Source of the DNA: an uncultured Prevotellaceae bacterium
GTDB taxonomy: Bacteria > Bacteroidota > Bacteroidia > Bacteroidales > Bacteroidaceae
Reading direction: 5' to 3'
Assembly: GCA_900317305.1 (NCBI GenBank)
Contig: ONGG01000007.1
Span: 55,872 to 119,871, forward strand
Length of the DNA: 64,000 nucleotides
The notes beneath the pieces are model-generated. The model did no database searches and was not told the DNA's origin. It saw only the letters and a program-made list of their open reading frames with translations. Shown one piece after another: positions 17,877 to 27,869 of this stretch (position 1 is its first letter; each line of letters begins with the position of its first letter). The translations under genes were made by a program, and so were the position numbers.

Positions 17877-20330
17877 TTATTTTACGAATACAGGACGTAT
17901 GGCTGCACCCATATAACGGTAATGGGCCATTACTACTGGTCCCGTTGAACCACCTATTCTCAAATGATAAGCCATCCTATCATTTGTATACAGTGTTTTT
18001 GTCCAAAAACGACTGAAACCAGAAATCTGATCTGAATCACAATCTGCTGGTAAGAATATCGATTTCCCATTTGGTCCATAAACATAATAACCCATGAAAT
18101 AAATCCCAGAATAGGAACCTCTCCACTCACATAAGTTCACTAGTTCCTCCATTTGAGTTTTGGTTGGCGTGCACCAGTTCGCCCCCCATTCGATGGTCGC
18201 AGCATCAGAATAAGGATTTGAATATACATAATCACTATACATGGTGGAAAAGTCTGTTCTCGGTGTTGATTCACCCCATGCATATAGACTGCCTTTTTCG
18301 TTTGGACTGCTTGCGCCCAAATTACAGGTTGCCCACAGGGTCTTGCTGGGAAGGCCCAAATCTACATATACATGACCGTTCAAATCAATACCTTCCTGTT
18401 CTATAAAGATTTCCTTCTTATAGGTTTCACCATTAGCCAAGCCTGTCATTTTTACAGACACAACACCTTGTCTCTTTTTTCCTTCATTTGCAGATGCCTT
18501 AACATAGAATGATAATGACGTGACATCCTTAATTGTCAGCCATGAATTACCTGAAGCGACTTCGAAAGTGCCATCTGTTGAGACATGGACTATGTCTGAA
18601 GACCCTCCTTCTGCAACAAACTTTATTTCTTCACAATCCAACGACAGATAACGACCATTTTGCTTAACACTGACAATCACGCCTTGACTATTGCTAGGTT
18701 TTATGTATATCGAGCATTCTCGCGAATACATCGAAGCATTGTCACTGACCGAGATAACTATTGTGGCATCACCAGACCCGCTTGTCTTGGACAGTGTCAA
18801 CCATGAAACATCAGTTGGCAATATTGCAGTCCAATCCTCATTTGTCGAGAATGAGATCTGATGTGTGCCACCTTTTGAATTAAATATCGCCTCCTGATCA
18901 TTTAGGGTAAAGTATTTACCTTGCTGTGTAACGTTTATTATCTGGGAGAGGCCTGCTGCTGTTATCTTAACACTTCCGATTCTTTGATTCTCTTCCGTGT
19001 TTTCATCAACTGAAATCGTGAGTGTCGACTTCCCTATTCCCGATGATCTTGAAAGGTGTATCCATCCATCTAGACTCAGAGCGCTCCACTCCGCTACCGT
19101 ATTAATAACGACGTCCTGTGAAGATGCCTTATCTGTAAACTGAAGGTTGTTTTGGTCGACAGATAAGTCTATGCCTTCTTGTAAAACATCAACATACGCA
19201 AACAACGACACCCCCTCTTTCTCTATCCTTACCTTTCCACTTCTAACGGATGTGTTTGGATTTCTCTGGGTTGTCAATGTTATAGTTCTTGTCCTATTGC
19301 CTGTCATTGTGCTTGCAGTCAACCATTCTGGAAGGGAGGCAACAATCCAATTCGTATTACTATTTACCTCTATCTGCTTGGTCTCAGCATCTGCAGAAAA
19401 TGACACTGAAGCAGGATTGACTTCTATATAAATACCCCTTTGAAAGATTGGGATATCCAATTTGTAAATGCCACCAATACTTACATAGACGTTACCCGTT
19501 CGTTCACCTATGGAATTGTTTTCCAGCACCTTTACTGTTAGAACGTGATTTCCTGCTTCCCCAGAAGATGGTGACACTGCAATCCATGAACTTGAGGTAT
19601 TGGCTTCCCAATCTGCATCTGCAGTAATGGTAATCGTTTTTGTTCCACCGTCATTCTCAAATGCAAGGGTTTCCGTAGAACCTGTCACGCCTGCAGGTTC
19701 TTGTGTGACATCGATATAGGAAGAGGTTCCACTTGCCGAAGAAAGCGTCACAACAGTAGTTCGGGATACATCTGAGATGTTTGGTTCCACTCCAATCGTT
19801 AAAGAGCCCCCATCAGAAGAGCCTTCCACCCTAGCCCAATTAGCAGATGATGTTGCCGTCCAATTAACATTGGATGATATTTTGACGGACTGACTTCCGC
19901 CGCTACCCGTAAAGCTAATGGAATTCAATGCTGGTGAAATATAAGCAACCGCTGCTTTCTGATTGGCAGAAACCATTACCCTATAGTTCCATTTATCTTC
20001 AGCAGACTCAAGATAGAACAAAGCGGTTCGTGCCGTGTCGGCAGATGTGTTTTCCACAGCGGTAAAGGTCACTGATGAAGTTGATGAGCCAGAAGAAGGA
20101 CTGACTGTCAACCACCCAGGCATTCCCGTAAATCTCCATGCTACATTCTTGGCATGAACAATTGTGTTCTCTACTCCACCCCTGGCCTCGAACGAAAGCT
20201 GCCCGCTGCTTATCTCAAGTAAATGCCCAGACAAGGAAGGAAGGTAGCTATCAGGTACATTACTATCCGAACAACCTATCAGAAGGGGAAACACCATCAA
20301 CGATGCGAATAATTTTAATTTGATTCTCAT
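17877..20330 (-). CDS. Surface lipoprotein with seven BACON repeats and a C-terminal FISUMP-like domain
   Basis: 817 residues from ATG 20330 (MRIKLKLFASLMVFPLLIGC); longer frames to 20429 run into the upstream gene. The lipobox is LLIGC, followed by SDSNVPDSY. Seven all-beta repeats of about 85 residues follow, each starting with a short LxF/IxF strand (LSF, ISF, LAF, VSF, LQF, AIF, IKF) and holding W(L/I/A) with SPSSG- or SRSSG-like turns, ending VTQEP/VLQEG/VTQQG/IEQEG: the BACON pattern. The last about 150 residues, with YVDLGLPSKTLWATCNLGAS, YAWGE, WCTPT and AAIRPVFVK, resemble the Fibrobacter-type major paralogous domain. BACON domains often bind glycans or mucin. It is the terminal intact gene of the tubulin-kinase cluster. 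Confidence 0.85.
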   Translation of the reverse strand: MRIKLKLFASLMVFPLLIGCSDSNVPDSYLPSLSGHLLEISSGQLSFEARGGVENTIVHAKNVAWRFTGMPGWLTVSPSSGSSTSSVTFTAVENTSADTARTALFYLESAEDKWNYRVMVSANQKAAVAYISPALNSISFTGSGGSQSVKISSNVNWTATSSANWARVEGSSDGGSLTIGVEPNISDVSRTTVVTLSSASGTSSYIDVTQEPAGVTGSTETLAFENDGGTKTITITADADWEANTSSSWIAVSPSSGEAGNHVLTVKVLENNSIGERTGNVYVSIGGIYKLDIPIFQRGIYIEVNPASVSFSADAETKQIEVNSNTNWIVASLPEWLTASTMTGNRTRTITLTTQRNPNTSVRSGKVRIEKEGVSLFAYVDVLQEGIDLSVDQNNLQFTDKASSQDVVINTVAEWSALSLDGWIHLSRSSGIGKSTLTISVDENTEENQRIGSVKITAAGLSQIINVTQQGKYFTLNDQEAIFNSKGGTHQISFSTNEDWTAILPTDVSWLTLSKTSGSGDATIVISVSDNASMYSRECSIYIKPSNSQGVIVSVKQNGRYLSLDCEEIKFVAEGGSSDIVHVSTDGTFEVASGNSWLTIKDVTSLSFYVKASANEGKKRQGVVSVKMTGLANGETYKKEIFIEQEGIDLNGHVYVDLGLPSKTLWATCNLGASSPNEKGSLYAWGESTPRTDFSTMYSDYVYSNPYSDAATIEWGANWCTPTKTQMEELVNLCEWRGSYSGIYFMGYYVYGPNGKSIFLPADCDSDQISGFSRFWTKTLYTNDRMAYHLRIGGSTGPVVMAHYRYMGAAIRPVFVK

Positions 20331-20343
20331 GCTAAATAACATC

Positions 20344-21270
20344 CTAAATTGTAAAGAAAAGCCCAAGTTTAACATTAAACCCTTTTGAAAAACCATCAAT
20401 CTTTGAAGATACATCAGAGACTCGTTCAAACATGTCTGATTTACTCAATACCAGAGAATATTCGGGTGAAAAGCCTACCCCTAGCCAAGGTAAAATCAAG
20501 TAATCCAATCTGACTGATATACTAGTATTCAAAGCATAACCATCTTTAGCGTCAAATCCAGAAGTTCCAATTTGTTTTTCGGTACCATTAAGACCAACGA
20601 CACCCAATCCAAATTGTGGAGTCACTCTAAATGGCTTTCCTATATAAAAGGCATAACCAATTTTTCCCTCCATTTGGGTGGATTTATAAGTGTAACTATG
20701 CAACGAACTGTCTTCTATAGAAGAGTTATTCCAAAAAATTTCTTCACTACGAGATAATCCTACTAAATAGGATAACTCTACATTAAGATGGTTCTTGAAT
20801 CCACCAATAGATACCCCGAATGCAGTTAGTCCCCCTAATTGGAATTTGGGTTCTGCATACAAACAATTTCTTTTAAAATGAGATATTCCCTCTTGATTGA
20901 CAACTACTTGTAGAATATAATTTGTCTTACTTTCTAACCATTTGATATTATAATCAGCAAAATATACTGTTATAGGCAATGACTTTGGCAATTTTATAGT
21001 TATTTGTTTAGTCTTATCTGGAATATAGACCCAATATTCACCATTATTATCAGCAACATCACCAAGAATACCCAAAGGCGTTTCAAAAGTTGCTCCATCT
21101 TCTGGCAGCTGTATTTTGATCAAAGCTCCAGCGGTGCCATTGTTGTCTAAACGTGGTGAAGTGCGTGCTTCTATGTCTAATGGAGAAATCTCCATCTTGA
21201 CTACTTTTAACGTTTGACTATGACAAATAGCCAAATTGAAAATAAAAGCAAATACAAAAATGAATCTCAT
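20344..21270 (-). CDS. Outer-membrane beta-barrel protein with an N-terminal extracellular/periplasmic domain
   Basis: 308 residues. A signal peptide ends near CHSQ (residue 19). Residues 20-130 form a beta-rich, PEGA-like region with LPITVYFADYNIKWLESKTNY. The second half alternates aromatic strands and turns (GGFKNHLNVELSYLVG, GKIGYAFYIGKPFRVTPQFG) and ends KLGLFFTI, close to the aromatic-terminated end of outer-membrane barrels. No family name is certain. It lies 13 bases before the BACON lipoprotein and 6 bases after the previous gene, so it is translationally clustered. A role as membrane partner of the surface lipoprotein is inference. Confidence 0.7.
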   Translation of the reverse strand: MRFIFVFAFIFNLAICHSQTLKVVKMEISPLDIEARTSPRLDNNGTAGALIKIQLPEDGATFETPLGILGDVADNNGEYWVYIPDKTKQITIKLPKSLPITVYFADYNIKWLESKTNYILQVVVNQEGISHFKRNCLYAEPKFQLGGLTAFGVSIGGFKNHLNVELSYLVGLSRSEEIFWNNSSIEDSSLHSYTYKSTQMEGKIGYAFYIGKPFRVTPQFGLGVVGLNGTEKQIGTSGFDAKDGYALNTSISVRLDYLILPWLGVGFSPEYSLVLSKSDMFERVSDVSSKIDGFSKGFNVKLGLFFTI

Positions 21271-21276
21271 TTCTAA

Positions 21277-22245
21277 TTACTTAATATTAAAATCACTTAA
21301 ACTAAAAACATCTTCTTTTGGCAACGGTTTTCCATTGAGTTTGTCGGGCTGCCAGGTGCGTACATGTATCTGCGGGCGATTCTCATCGGTGAAGTCCCAC
21401 AATAGAAAGAGATAACCATCATCATGGTAGTTGTTGTTCGTATACCCCTGCAGAAGTGTCACGCCATAGAAATTGGGATTGGTGGGATGTCGCATCACCT
21501 CAATGTCATCGAACGTAATCTTGAAGTAACGTGCGTTTTGGAAGATGCGTTTCAGTTTGGCGAGATATTCCTGCTTGGTATGTTTGTTGTATTCAATTTT
21601 CTGCGAGGAAAATCCCTCTGCGTGTCTCTGCATAATCACCTTACCAGTGATGATGAGCGCATCGTCGCTGAAGACTTGATTGAGGAAATGCAAGTCCTTC
21701 TGGTTGTATGCAGTGCGGAACTGTTCCACGTAGTCAAGGATCATTTGCCGTCGGCGTAGGTCTGTCAACTCCAGGTCGCTCTTGATGACATTCATATACA
21801 AGTTCATACTAATGGAGAGATAGAAACTCTCCACGTCCCCATATTTATCGAAGCTGATGACAGCCTCTTGGTACTCTTCCTCGTTGAATGCACGATCGGC
21901 AGTTGGTTTCATCATCAGTGGAATGTTCCGCACTTGATAACCATTGCCTGTTGTGATGCAATGCTCTACAATCTCATCATCTGTACAAAGGAAAGGGGTG
22001 TTTTCCCATAGCATTGCGAGTGAACGTTGCACTGTCACCCCTATTCCCATAACATTGAAATTCAAATCTCTGTCAGCCGCTTGAGCATTATTAATTTCAT
22101 TGAGTATACGGGCGATGCTATTCTCCATCTTGGTGCGAAGAGCATCGTTATCCACACCATCTGTCAAGGTAACAGTGATGTTGGATGCAGTGCTGTTAAT
22201 GACCATAGGCATTAGCAGCATCCATGTCATAATGTATTTTTTCAT
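21277..22245 (-). CDS. Exported protein with NTF2-like (SnoaL-type) C-terminal domain
   Basis: 322 residues from ATG 22245 (MKKYIMTWMLLMPMVINSTA), which gives a clean signal peptide. Residues about 20-170 form an unassigned domain (LTDGVDNDALRTKMENSIAR). The C-terminal part, with VEQFRTAYNQKDLHFLNQVF, SDDALIITGK, a later VLEDAF-type helix and VRTWQP, has the layout of an NTF2/SnoaL fold used as a ligand pocket or adaptor. It overlaps no neighbour but lies 8 bases from the gene upstream and 6 from the one downstream. No catalytic residues can be named. Confidence 0.65.
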   Translation of the reverse strand: MKKYIMTWMLLMPMVINSTASNITVTLTDGVDNDALRTKMENSIARILNEINNAQAADRDLNFNVMGIGVTVQRSLAMLWENTPFLCTDDEIVEHCITTGNGYQVRNIPLMMKPTADRAFNEEEYQEAVISFDKYGDVESFYLSISMNLYMNVIKSDLELTDLRRRQMILDYVEQFRTAYNQKDLHFLNQVFSDDALIITGKVIMQRHAEGFSSQKIEYNKHTKQEYLAKLKRIFQNARYFKITFDDIEVMRHPTNPNFYGVTLLQGYTNNNYHDDGYLFLLWDFTDENRPQIHVRTWQPDKLNGKPLPKEDVFSLSDFNIK

Positions 22246-22253
22246 TCTCTGCC

Positions 22254-22976
22254 TTATTTTAGTTGAAACCATATGGCTCCACAATTCTTATAATTCTTAA
22301 CGTCATCTTGAAGCAAAGTATTGAGATTGAGTGTATTACTCGACTTTTTTCTCAACACAGCCAAGACCTCTCCTACCCTATTGTAAACAAACAGATAACA
22401 GTCGATATCCACCGGCATGGTGGAATATTTACCAAAATTGGTTATCTTGCCTGACTTCTGTAATTCTTTGACATAAGGCTCTATTTCATAAAACGAACGT
22501 ATATCTTTCATTCGCTGTTCCTCGTCGGTGAGCGTGACAGTTGGCACGTTTTCCTCTTGAAGAGCCGAAAATCCACTCTCTTGTATCTGTGGACTAACTT
22601 GAAAAACATCGACCTCGCTTTTGTCAGATACGGGCAGGATATCGCTCTTTCTAACATATACAAAGGCCCTATAATAGTCACCCCGCCGCGTCTGCAACTG
22701 CAAACAATGGTTCTTTGCTTTTACTATACACAACTCTATATCCTCTTGGGGGTATTGTTCGTGTATCCAGTCACTCACTACGGATTCAAGGATGGCCTTG
22801 GCGCCTTTATATGCTTCATCAAGGTCTTTCATCGTAGTCTCGGCATACAGATATTGACGGTCGCGTTTGATGGCACTGATGCTTTTTGTTACATCTGCTA
22901 CTTGTTGGGCTTTTACTGTAGTGACACAGAAAAGACAACTCAAGGCGTATATGATTACTTTCGTTTTTATTGCCAT
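22254..22976 (-). CDS. Exported protein of unknown function in the tubulin-kinase cluster
   Basis: 240 residues with a signal peptide (MAIKTKVIIYALSCLFCVTTVKAQ, cut after AQ near residue 24). The mature part is mixed alpha/beta with an early helix (TTMKDLDEAYKGAKAILESVV) and no Cys, membrane helix or known motif. The start overlaps the previous gene's stop by 10 bases, implying coupled translation. I do not recognise a family; location in periplasm or outside is the only supported inference. Confidence 0.65.
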   Translation of the reverse strand: MAIKTKVIIYALSCLFCVTTVKAQQVADVTKSISAIKRDRQYLYAETTMKDLDEAYKGAKAILESVVSDWIHEQYPQEDIELCIVKAKNHCLQLQTRRGDYYRAFVYVRKSDILPVSDKSEVDVFQVSPQIQESGFSALQEENVPTVTLTDEEQRMKDIRSFYEIEPYVKELQKSGKITNFGKYSTMPVDIDCYLFVYNRVGEVLAVLRKKSSNTLNLNTLLQDDVKNYKNCGAIWFQLK

Positions 22977-23926
22977 TGAATACGTTTCCTTTTCTTTGTT
23001 TCCTTCTGATACAGATTCTTGAGATTATGTGTAGGGATGTATGAGGTCAGTCTGGCTTTCAATACAACCTGACGATTGGTTGTGAAACTGTCTGGAATAA
23101 CAACCGACAACATATGGTTGAAATTGAAATCTTCACTATGTACAAGAACGATAGCGAGAAGACCATCCACACGTTCTTCCTCTACAGCGAAATACACCTT
23201 CAGTCCCAACCAAGCACAGTAATCAAGCCACTGAGACAATGTTATGGTATAATTGGATGTTTTCATTCCATAGACAGTCTGTTCAATATACAAGCGGTAG
23301 CCATCTGAGGGTACGAGCCCTTGGAATAGATTTGCAGCCGAATATTCCTTGAAAGCAGAACTGAATATGGGTGTATATTCATTGCCTGTCTGCTGATAGT
23401 ATTTTGCATCATTAAGACTCTCCAACTCAAAGTGACTATTGTGTGATATGAAAAGGCCGCCTTCCTCTTTAAGATCATTTGGAGGATTAGGAGTAACCCT
23501 CTGTTGTCGTACGTTGCATATGACATCTTTCAACTGTTTCTGTGCCTCATCCTGACGTAATCCGAATATCAAGTCGAACTGAGCAGGAAAAACTACCGTG
23601 ACGAAAGGCGCATTCTCTTTGTTCCAATTAACAACATAGTATTTGTCAACAAGCGATATTTCCACGGGCATATCTTCAGACACATGACGTAAGTCTGTTG
23701 GTTTTCCTTTTCGAAAATATACTTTGTCGTCAGCCAACTGTGTCATCATATCGGTTTGGTTTTTCATGAGGAGAGCAGAAAAATACCGTTCCATAAAGTC
23801 CATCACCATCACTTGTTGTTGACTGGCTATACCTCGTATTTCACCGCTGAACAATTTGAGTTGCTGTGCAGACGATATTTGAGGCAAAACCATCAATAAC
23901 AATATGGTTATGATTCTATATTTCAT
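22967..23926 (-). CDS. Exported protein of unknown function in the tubulin-kinase cluster
   Basis: 319 residues from ATG 23926 (MKYRIITILLLMVLPQISSA), giving a signal peptide cut near SAQQ. The mature protein opens LKLFSGEIRGIASQQQVMVM and has an FMERYFSALLMKNQTDMM segment that resembles the first helix of NTF2-like domains, as in the neighbour at 21277-22245. The rest is mixed alpha/beta without clear motifs. It starts 10 bases downstream of the zinc-ribbon gene and overlaps the next gene by 10 bases, so it belongs to the same translational unit. Confidence 0.65.
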   Translation of the reverse strand: MKYRIITILLLMVLPQISSAQQLKLFSGEIRGIASQQQVMVMDFMERYFSALLMKNQTDMMTQLADDKVYFRKGKPTDLRHVSEDMPVEISLVDKYYVVNWNKENAPFVTVVFPAQFDLIFGLRQDEAQKQLKDVICNVRQQRVTPNPPNDLKEEGGLFISHNSHFELESLNDAKYYQQTGNEYTPIFSSAFKEYSAANLFQGLVPSDGYRLYIEQTVYGMKTSNYTITLSQWLDYCAWLGLKVYFAVEEERVDGLLAIVLVHSEDFNFNHMLSVVIPDSFTTNRQVVLKARLTSYIPTHNLKNLYQKETKKRKRIQWQ

Positions 23927-23936
23927 AGCAATGGGA

Positions 23937-24710
23937 TTATTTGCCAATGAGAACACTTCCTTTCACTTGGTTATCGGCACCATACCAGATGCCCTGCACA
24001 AGATGACCTTCTGACCATTCTCCTATCACGTAGTCACCAGGCTCAGCAATCCTTCCCTTTGGATCTTTGCTGTCAATGGCATGAGAGGTCTTGAAAACCA
24101 TACGTCCATTCACGGCATTAGGCCAAGAGCCATTGAAAGTGGCATAACCTAAATCTCGGATTCCTGAAGGGGCCGGACTTGCTTTGGGCGCAGGTACTGG
24201 AATCGGCTCGGCCTTAACTTTAGGAGTAGTGACAACAGGTGCAGAGACAGGTTGGGCAGACTGCTGCGCCTGTTGGCGGGCAATCTTGGAAAGAGAGTCG
24301 GCTACAGCCTGAAGGCTGTCTCTCTCCTGTTGTGTCTTGTTGACACTTATCTCCAGACTATCTGTATCTGAAGCCTTCGCCATACTGTCCGTTTTCACGC
24401 TATCTGTCGCAGTCTGTTTTGCCTCACCGGTTCTTTCTTTTGGACTGGAAGCGGGACCTTCGCTGCTGGGATAGAACAACAAGAGCCCACAGCCAATGAC
24501 TAATAAAGCTGCGAGAGCACCTAAAATAATCAGTTTCTTCTTGTCTTTTTTGCGGGGAGGAGGGCATTCACGCAGGGGTTTCCCACATTCAGGGCAGACG
24601 AAATCTTTGCGGGCAGAAATTTCCTGCACTTCTTTCGATTTACATTTCTCACATTTGTCGTTGAGGCACATTCCGTATCTATAGCGGATGCGTTCTTGAT
24701 TGATAGGCAT
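23937..24710 (-). CDS. Zinc-ribbon single-pass membrane protein with Pro/Ala linker and MORN-like C-terminus
   Basis: 257 residues. Cytoplasmic head: Cys15, Cys20, Cys23, then Cys39 and Cys42 in CPECGKPL form a probable zinc ribbon. Next is a basic stretch (RKKDKKKL) and one membrane helix (about residues 60-80), giving an N-in topology. A long Ser/Thr/Gln/Pro/Ala-rich linker follows to about 190. The end, YATFNGSWPNAVNGRMVF then GEWSEGHLVQGIWYG, resembles MORN-type repeats. It could couple the cytoplasmic tubulin-like protein, encoded 30 bases upstream, to periplasmic partners encoded downstream. Confidence 0.7.
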   Translation of the reverse strand: MPINQERIRYRYGMCLNDKCEKCKSKEVQEISARKDFVCPECGKPLRECPPPRKKDKKKLIILGALAALLVIGCGLLLFYPSSEGPASSPKERTGEAKQTATDSVKTDSMAKASDTDSLEISVNKTQQERDSLQAVADSLSKIARQQAQQSAQPVSAPVVTTPKVKAEPIPVPAPKASPAPSGIRDLGYATFNGSWPNAVNGRMVFKTSHAIDSKDPKGRIAEPGDYVIGEWSEGHLVQGIWYGADNQVKGSVLIGK

Positions 24711-24740
24711 GTCTTATAGTTTTGTTTTGATTAAATTGAT

Positions 24741-27700
24741 TTATCCCAATGGGGGTGGGGTAGGACCGCCCTTCGTTGGAAGAGGTGGCATGGATGGGGC
24801 AAAAAGAGGTTGCAGGGCAGGCACCAGCCCTGCTTGTGTCCATGCGGGCAACCCTTCCATCCATACTGTACTCTGCGGGGTAAGTTGTCCACTCGTTACC
24901 ATTTGACGGCAAAGGTCCATGCCATATGGGCCATACTGCTGACCGCCGACAGCGATAAAGAGCTTGATATCGGAAGCAGACATAATAGGTGGAGGCGTGG
25001 ACGCCATTCCAGGTATTGCTGGTGGAACAGCCGATCCAGAAAGAGGCTGGCCCGGGGCTGATACTGTTGCTTGTGTGGCCGCCTTGGCTGCAGCCACTTC
25101 TTCGGCATTCTCCACCACCAAGAAGGATGGGTAGTCACTTCCGTCGCCCTCGCTATGAAGCAAGATGGCATTACCGGCATCGGTGGCAGGATTGCCAGTG
25201 TGAAGGAAACGGTCATATTTTTCCTTGTAGCTATGCAGCCAGTCGATGGCCCTCATGGGGAAGCAGTATGCCACTGTTATGATTGACAGTTCGTCTTTGC
25301 GCGGACTTTTCCGGTTGACCTCTATGGTGGTGCGTGACATACTTTGGTTGACTGACTGTTTGAACGCCTTCTCCAATTTGTCGGCAAATCGTTTCAAGCC
25401 CTCATTTTCATCAGGCGAAGGGATGGAGATAAGGATTGTTTTCTTGTTGATACTAGCTGTATTCTGAGGACTTTTTTCACCTTCGTTATTTCTGACATTA
25501 AGTTGGATTTGATCCGTATTCAACTTCAGGTAAACCCCACTTTGGTTGACAATCTTTGAGGCAAACTCATTGATTTGGTCTTCTGTGCGCAACTTTTGTT
25601 GCAACTGGGTAAGGATGTTGAGTCCAAGAACTTTGCTTTCGCTCTCTGCCTTTTCATTGTGTTTGGTCTTGATGATTTCGGCAAGGCGCAGGTCGAAGGC
25701 ATCTTTGATGATGTCGACATCGATGTCGCAGGCAAGTCGTCCAAAACTCACAAAATCGCCTAAGGGGAGTATTCGTTCACGTATTTGACGAGCGATGTTG
25801 GGCATCTCTACCTTGTCAGTTTTCAATTCTACCTCAAAGTCGCTCATCATCTCTTCTTCGCTTACCTCGATAATGGCACTCTTGTAGTCTTCCAAGCCTT
25901 TGTTTACCTTTCGCTGGGCGGTAACCATTCGCTCAGTCTCATCGAGGGCTTCGTTGATTTTTTGGCCAAATGCGGATATGTCGGCATCCATCTTACCCAG
26001 TTCCACATAGATTCGCGCAGCAAGTTTCTTGGCGAACTCCCATGCCACCAGCATTGTCTTCGAGACAAAATAGTCTGTCAGAATGCTTTTGTGCTCACCA
26101 AAGCGGCGTGCACCTACACCTACCATACGTTGCAGAATTCCCAAACGGCTCCACTCTGCCACATTGGCTACGCGATCATCTTCTGTCTTTTCATAAAAAT
26201 CAGCTTCTTCTTTCGACTTGCTTTCCAAATCCTTGCGTAAATCCGACATGTGTTCTAGCAGTAGGCGAGACACTTTCTGCAATTCTACGATCGAAATGTC
26301 GCCCAACTTCCACTTCTCAAACAATTCATTTTCAATGCGATGCCGGATTTCGTGTGCTATATCTGGAATAGCCCTCTCCTTACCCAAATAGAAGTTTTCT
26401 ACACCTTCATCACGGAAATGGTTGTTGTAGAAATCGTTCATGATATCGTTGAGGTCGTTGAGGGGGTCGTCCTTCTTTGCCTGGTCGGCATATCCTATAG
26501 CCTTATCGTTCCAATAGTCAAGAAAAAGTGGGTAGTCGGCATCCGATTCAAGTACTTTCTTCTCAAGAGTGAGATGCTGATTGTCAAGCATCCAAGCCGA
26601 AAGGTTGTCTTTACTGAGGTATTCTTTGCGATAGTCCTTGTTACGCTCCTCATTGACGAAGCCTTGATTCTCGCGCCAGTTGTTGTACTTGAACTGGTAG
26701 AGAATGCTCTCGCCCACGGTGTAGGTGATATGTTTTAGAATGCGCAGTTCGGGATACATCACTCGTTTTATGCCAAACGAATTGATTTTTTTCGTGCGTG
26801 CTACGGGCACTCTCCCGTCGGAGCCCGGGTTGGCAGTCTCATCGAATTCAAGTGCATAGTCGTCCATGTTCTCGAAATTATAGGCTCGAATGAGGTCACT
26901 ATTCACCATGTCGTTCTCGTTTACTTGGAAGATGCGTGCGAAAATGTAGTCGCTCACAATGCGTGGCAGGTCCTCCAAAGAGTTGACGGCCTCGCCGTTT
27001 TCGTTAACGTTGCTATAAACGGTCAATCCGTCAGCCACGCCTTTTACACGGTCGTTGTATAAGTAAGCTGGACCAGCACCTGTTACATCCTGCGGATTCC
27101 ACCTTCCAACTTGCAATGCGTTGAGCTCTTGCATAGCAGCGAAACCATTGGGATAATAGCGCCCTTGGTCCATGTCGCTCTTAGGGAGAGTCTTTTCAGG
27201 AATCATCGCATAGACTGATATCTTGGCGTCGGGGTAGGTCTTGCGAGCTTGGATGATAGCATCGACTATAGCGCCCGACCCCGTTCCGCCGCTAAGACCG
27301 GCGAATATGTGAATGTGAGTGTGCTCACTGTCACCGGAGATGCCCGAAAGGGACTGGCAATGTCCCACCCTGTTGCGAAGACTGTTGACGTAGGCGATAG
27401 CGTTGGCTGCAAAAAGCAAGCGTCCGGCGCGGCGTTTCTGTCCGGCAGCCTGACCCAGAGAACCGATGGCAGATTTCACGGCAGACACGTTGTTTACAAT
27501 GCCTTTTACCAATGGATAACTTCCAATGTGGTCAAGGATGTATTCTACATCCACGGCCTTGATGTTTAGAAACTCATCGCGTGTGAACGAGGCGTTTTTA
27601 CCCATAACTCGGAAGTCGGCACGAGCCTTCCCGTCCTTGGGCATCATCTCCTCCGTGGAGTCGATATAGAGCAAGGCGACAGGGAGTTTGCTGCGCTCCT

Positions 27701-27815
27701 CATCGTCGTGGAACTCCTCGAACATGCGCATCTTGAAAGCACGCAGTATTTTCCCGCCAGTGCCACCAAGACCCACAAGTACATGATTGCCGTTTGTAAA
27801 AGTCTGTGTTTTCAT
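24741..27815 (-). CDS. Tubulin/FtsZ-like GTPase with C-terminal GYF_2 domain
   Basis: 1024 residues. The N-terminal GTPase part has VLVGLGGTGGKIL (about residues 12-24), like the first FtsZ/tubulin nucleotide loop, and FAGLSGGTGSGAIVDAI (171-187), which contains the GGTGSG tubulin signature. This fits Pfam Tubulin_2-type or FtsZl families rather than FtsZ itself. A long, mostly helical middle region follows (about 330-740). Residues about 949-1004 (FIAVGGQQYGPYGMDLCRQM, then STVWMEGLPAWTQA) match a GYF_2 domain, which binds Pro-rich peptides. The end is Pro-rich and may itself be a GYF ligand. It probably forms filaments or a scaffold at the membrane. Confidence 0.85.
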   Translation of the reverse strand: MKTQTFTNGNHVLVGLGGTGGKILRAFKMRMFEEFHDDEERSKLPVALLYIDSTEEMMPKDGKARADFRVMGKNASFTRDEFLNIKAVDVEYILDHIGSYPLVKGIVNNVSAVKSAIGSLGQAAGQKRRAGRLLFAANAIAYVNSLRNRVGHCQSLSGISGDSEHTHIHIFAGLSGGTGSGAIVDAIIQARKTYPDAKISVYAMIPEKTLPKSDMDQGRYYPNGFAAMQELNALQVGRWNPQDVTGAGPAYLYNDRVKGVADGLTVYSNVNENGEAVNSLEDLPRIVSDYIFARIFQVNENDMVNSDLIRAYNFENMDDYALEFDETANPGSDGRVPVARTKKINSFGIKRVMYPELRILKHITYTVGESILYQFKYNNWRENQGFVNEERNKDYRKEYLSKDNLSAWMLDNQHLTLEKKVLESDADYPLFLDYWNDKAIGYADQAKKDDPLNDLNDIMNDFYNNHFRDEGVENFYLGKERAIPDIAHEIRHRIENELFEKWKLGDISIVELQKVSRLLLEHMSDLRKDLESKSKEEADFYEKTEDDRVANVAEWSRLGILQRMVGVGARRFGEHKSILTDYFVSKTMLVAWEFAKKLAARIYVELGKMDADISAFGQKINEALDETERMVTAQRKVNKGLEDYKSAIIEVSEEEMMSDFEVELKTDKVEMPNIARQIRERILPLGDFVSFGRLACDIDVDIIKDAFDLRLAEIIKTKHNEKAESESKVLGLNILTQLQQKLRTEDQINEFASKIVNQSGVYLKLNTDQIQLNVRNNEGEKSPQNTASINKKTILISIPSPDENEGLKRFADKLEKAFKQSVNQSMSRTTIEVNRKSPRKDELSIITVAYCFPMRAIDWLHSYKEKYDRFLHTGNPATDAGNAILLHSEGDGSDYPSFLVVENAEEVAAAKAATQATVSAPGQPLSGSAVPPAIPGMASTPPPIMSASDIKLFIAVGGQQYGPYGMDLCRQMVTSGQLTPQSTVWMEGLPAWTQAGLVPALQPLFAPSMPPLPTKGGPTPPPLG

Positions 27816-27869
27816 TTTGTCTATGTTTTGATTATTATATGTCTTCTATTATGGATCATCAACAACGTA

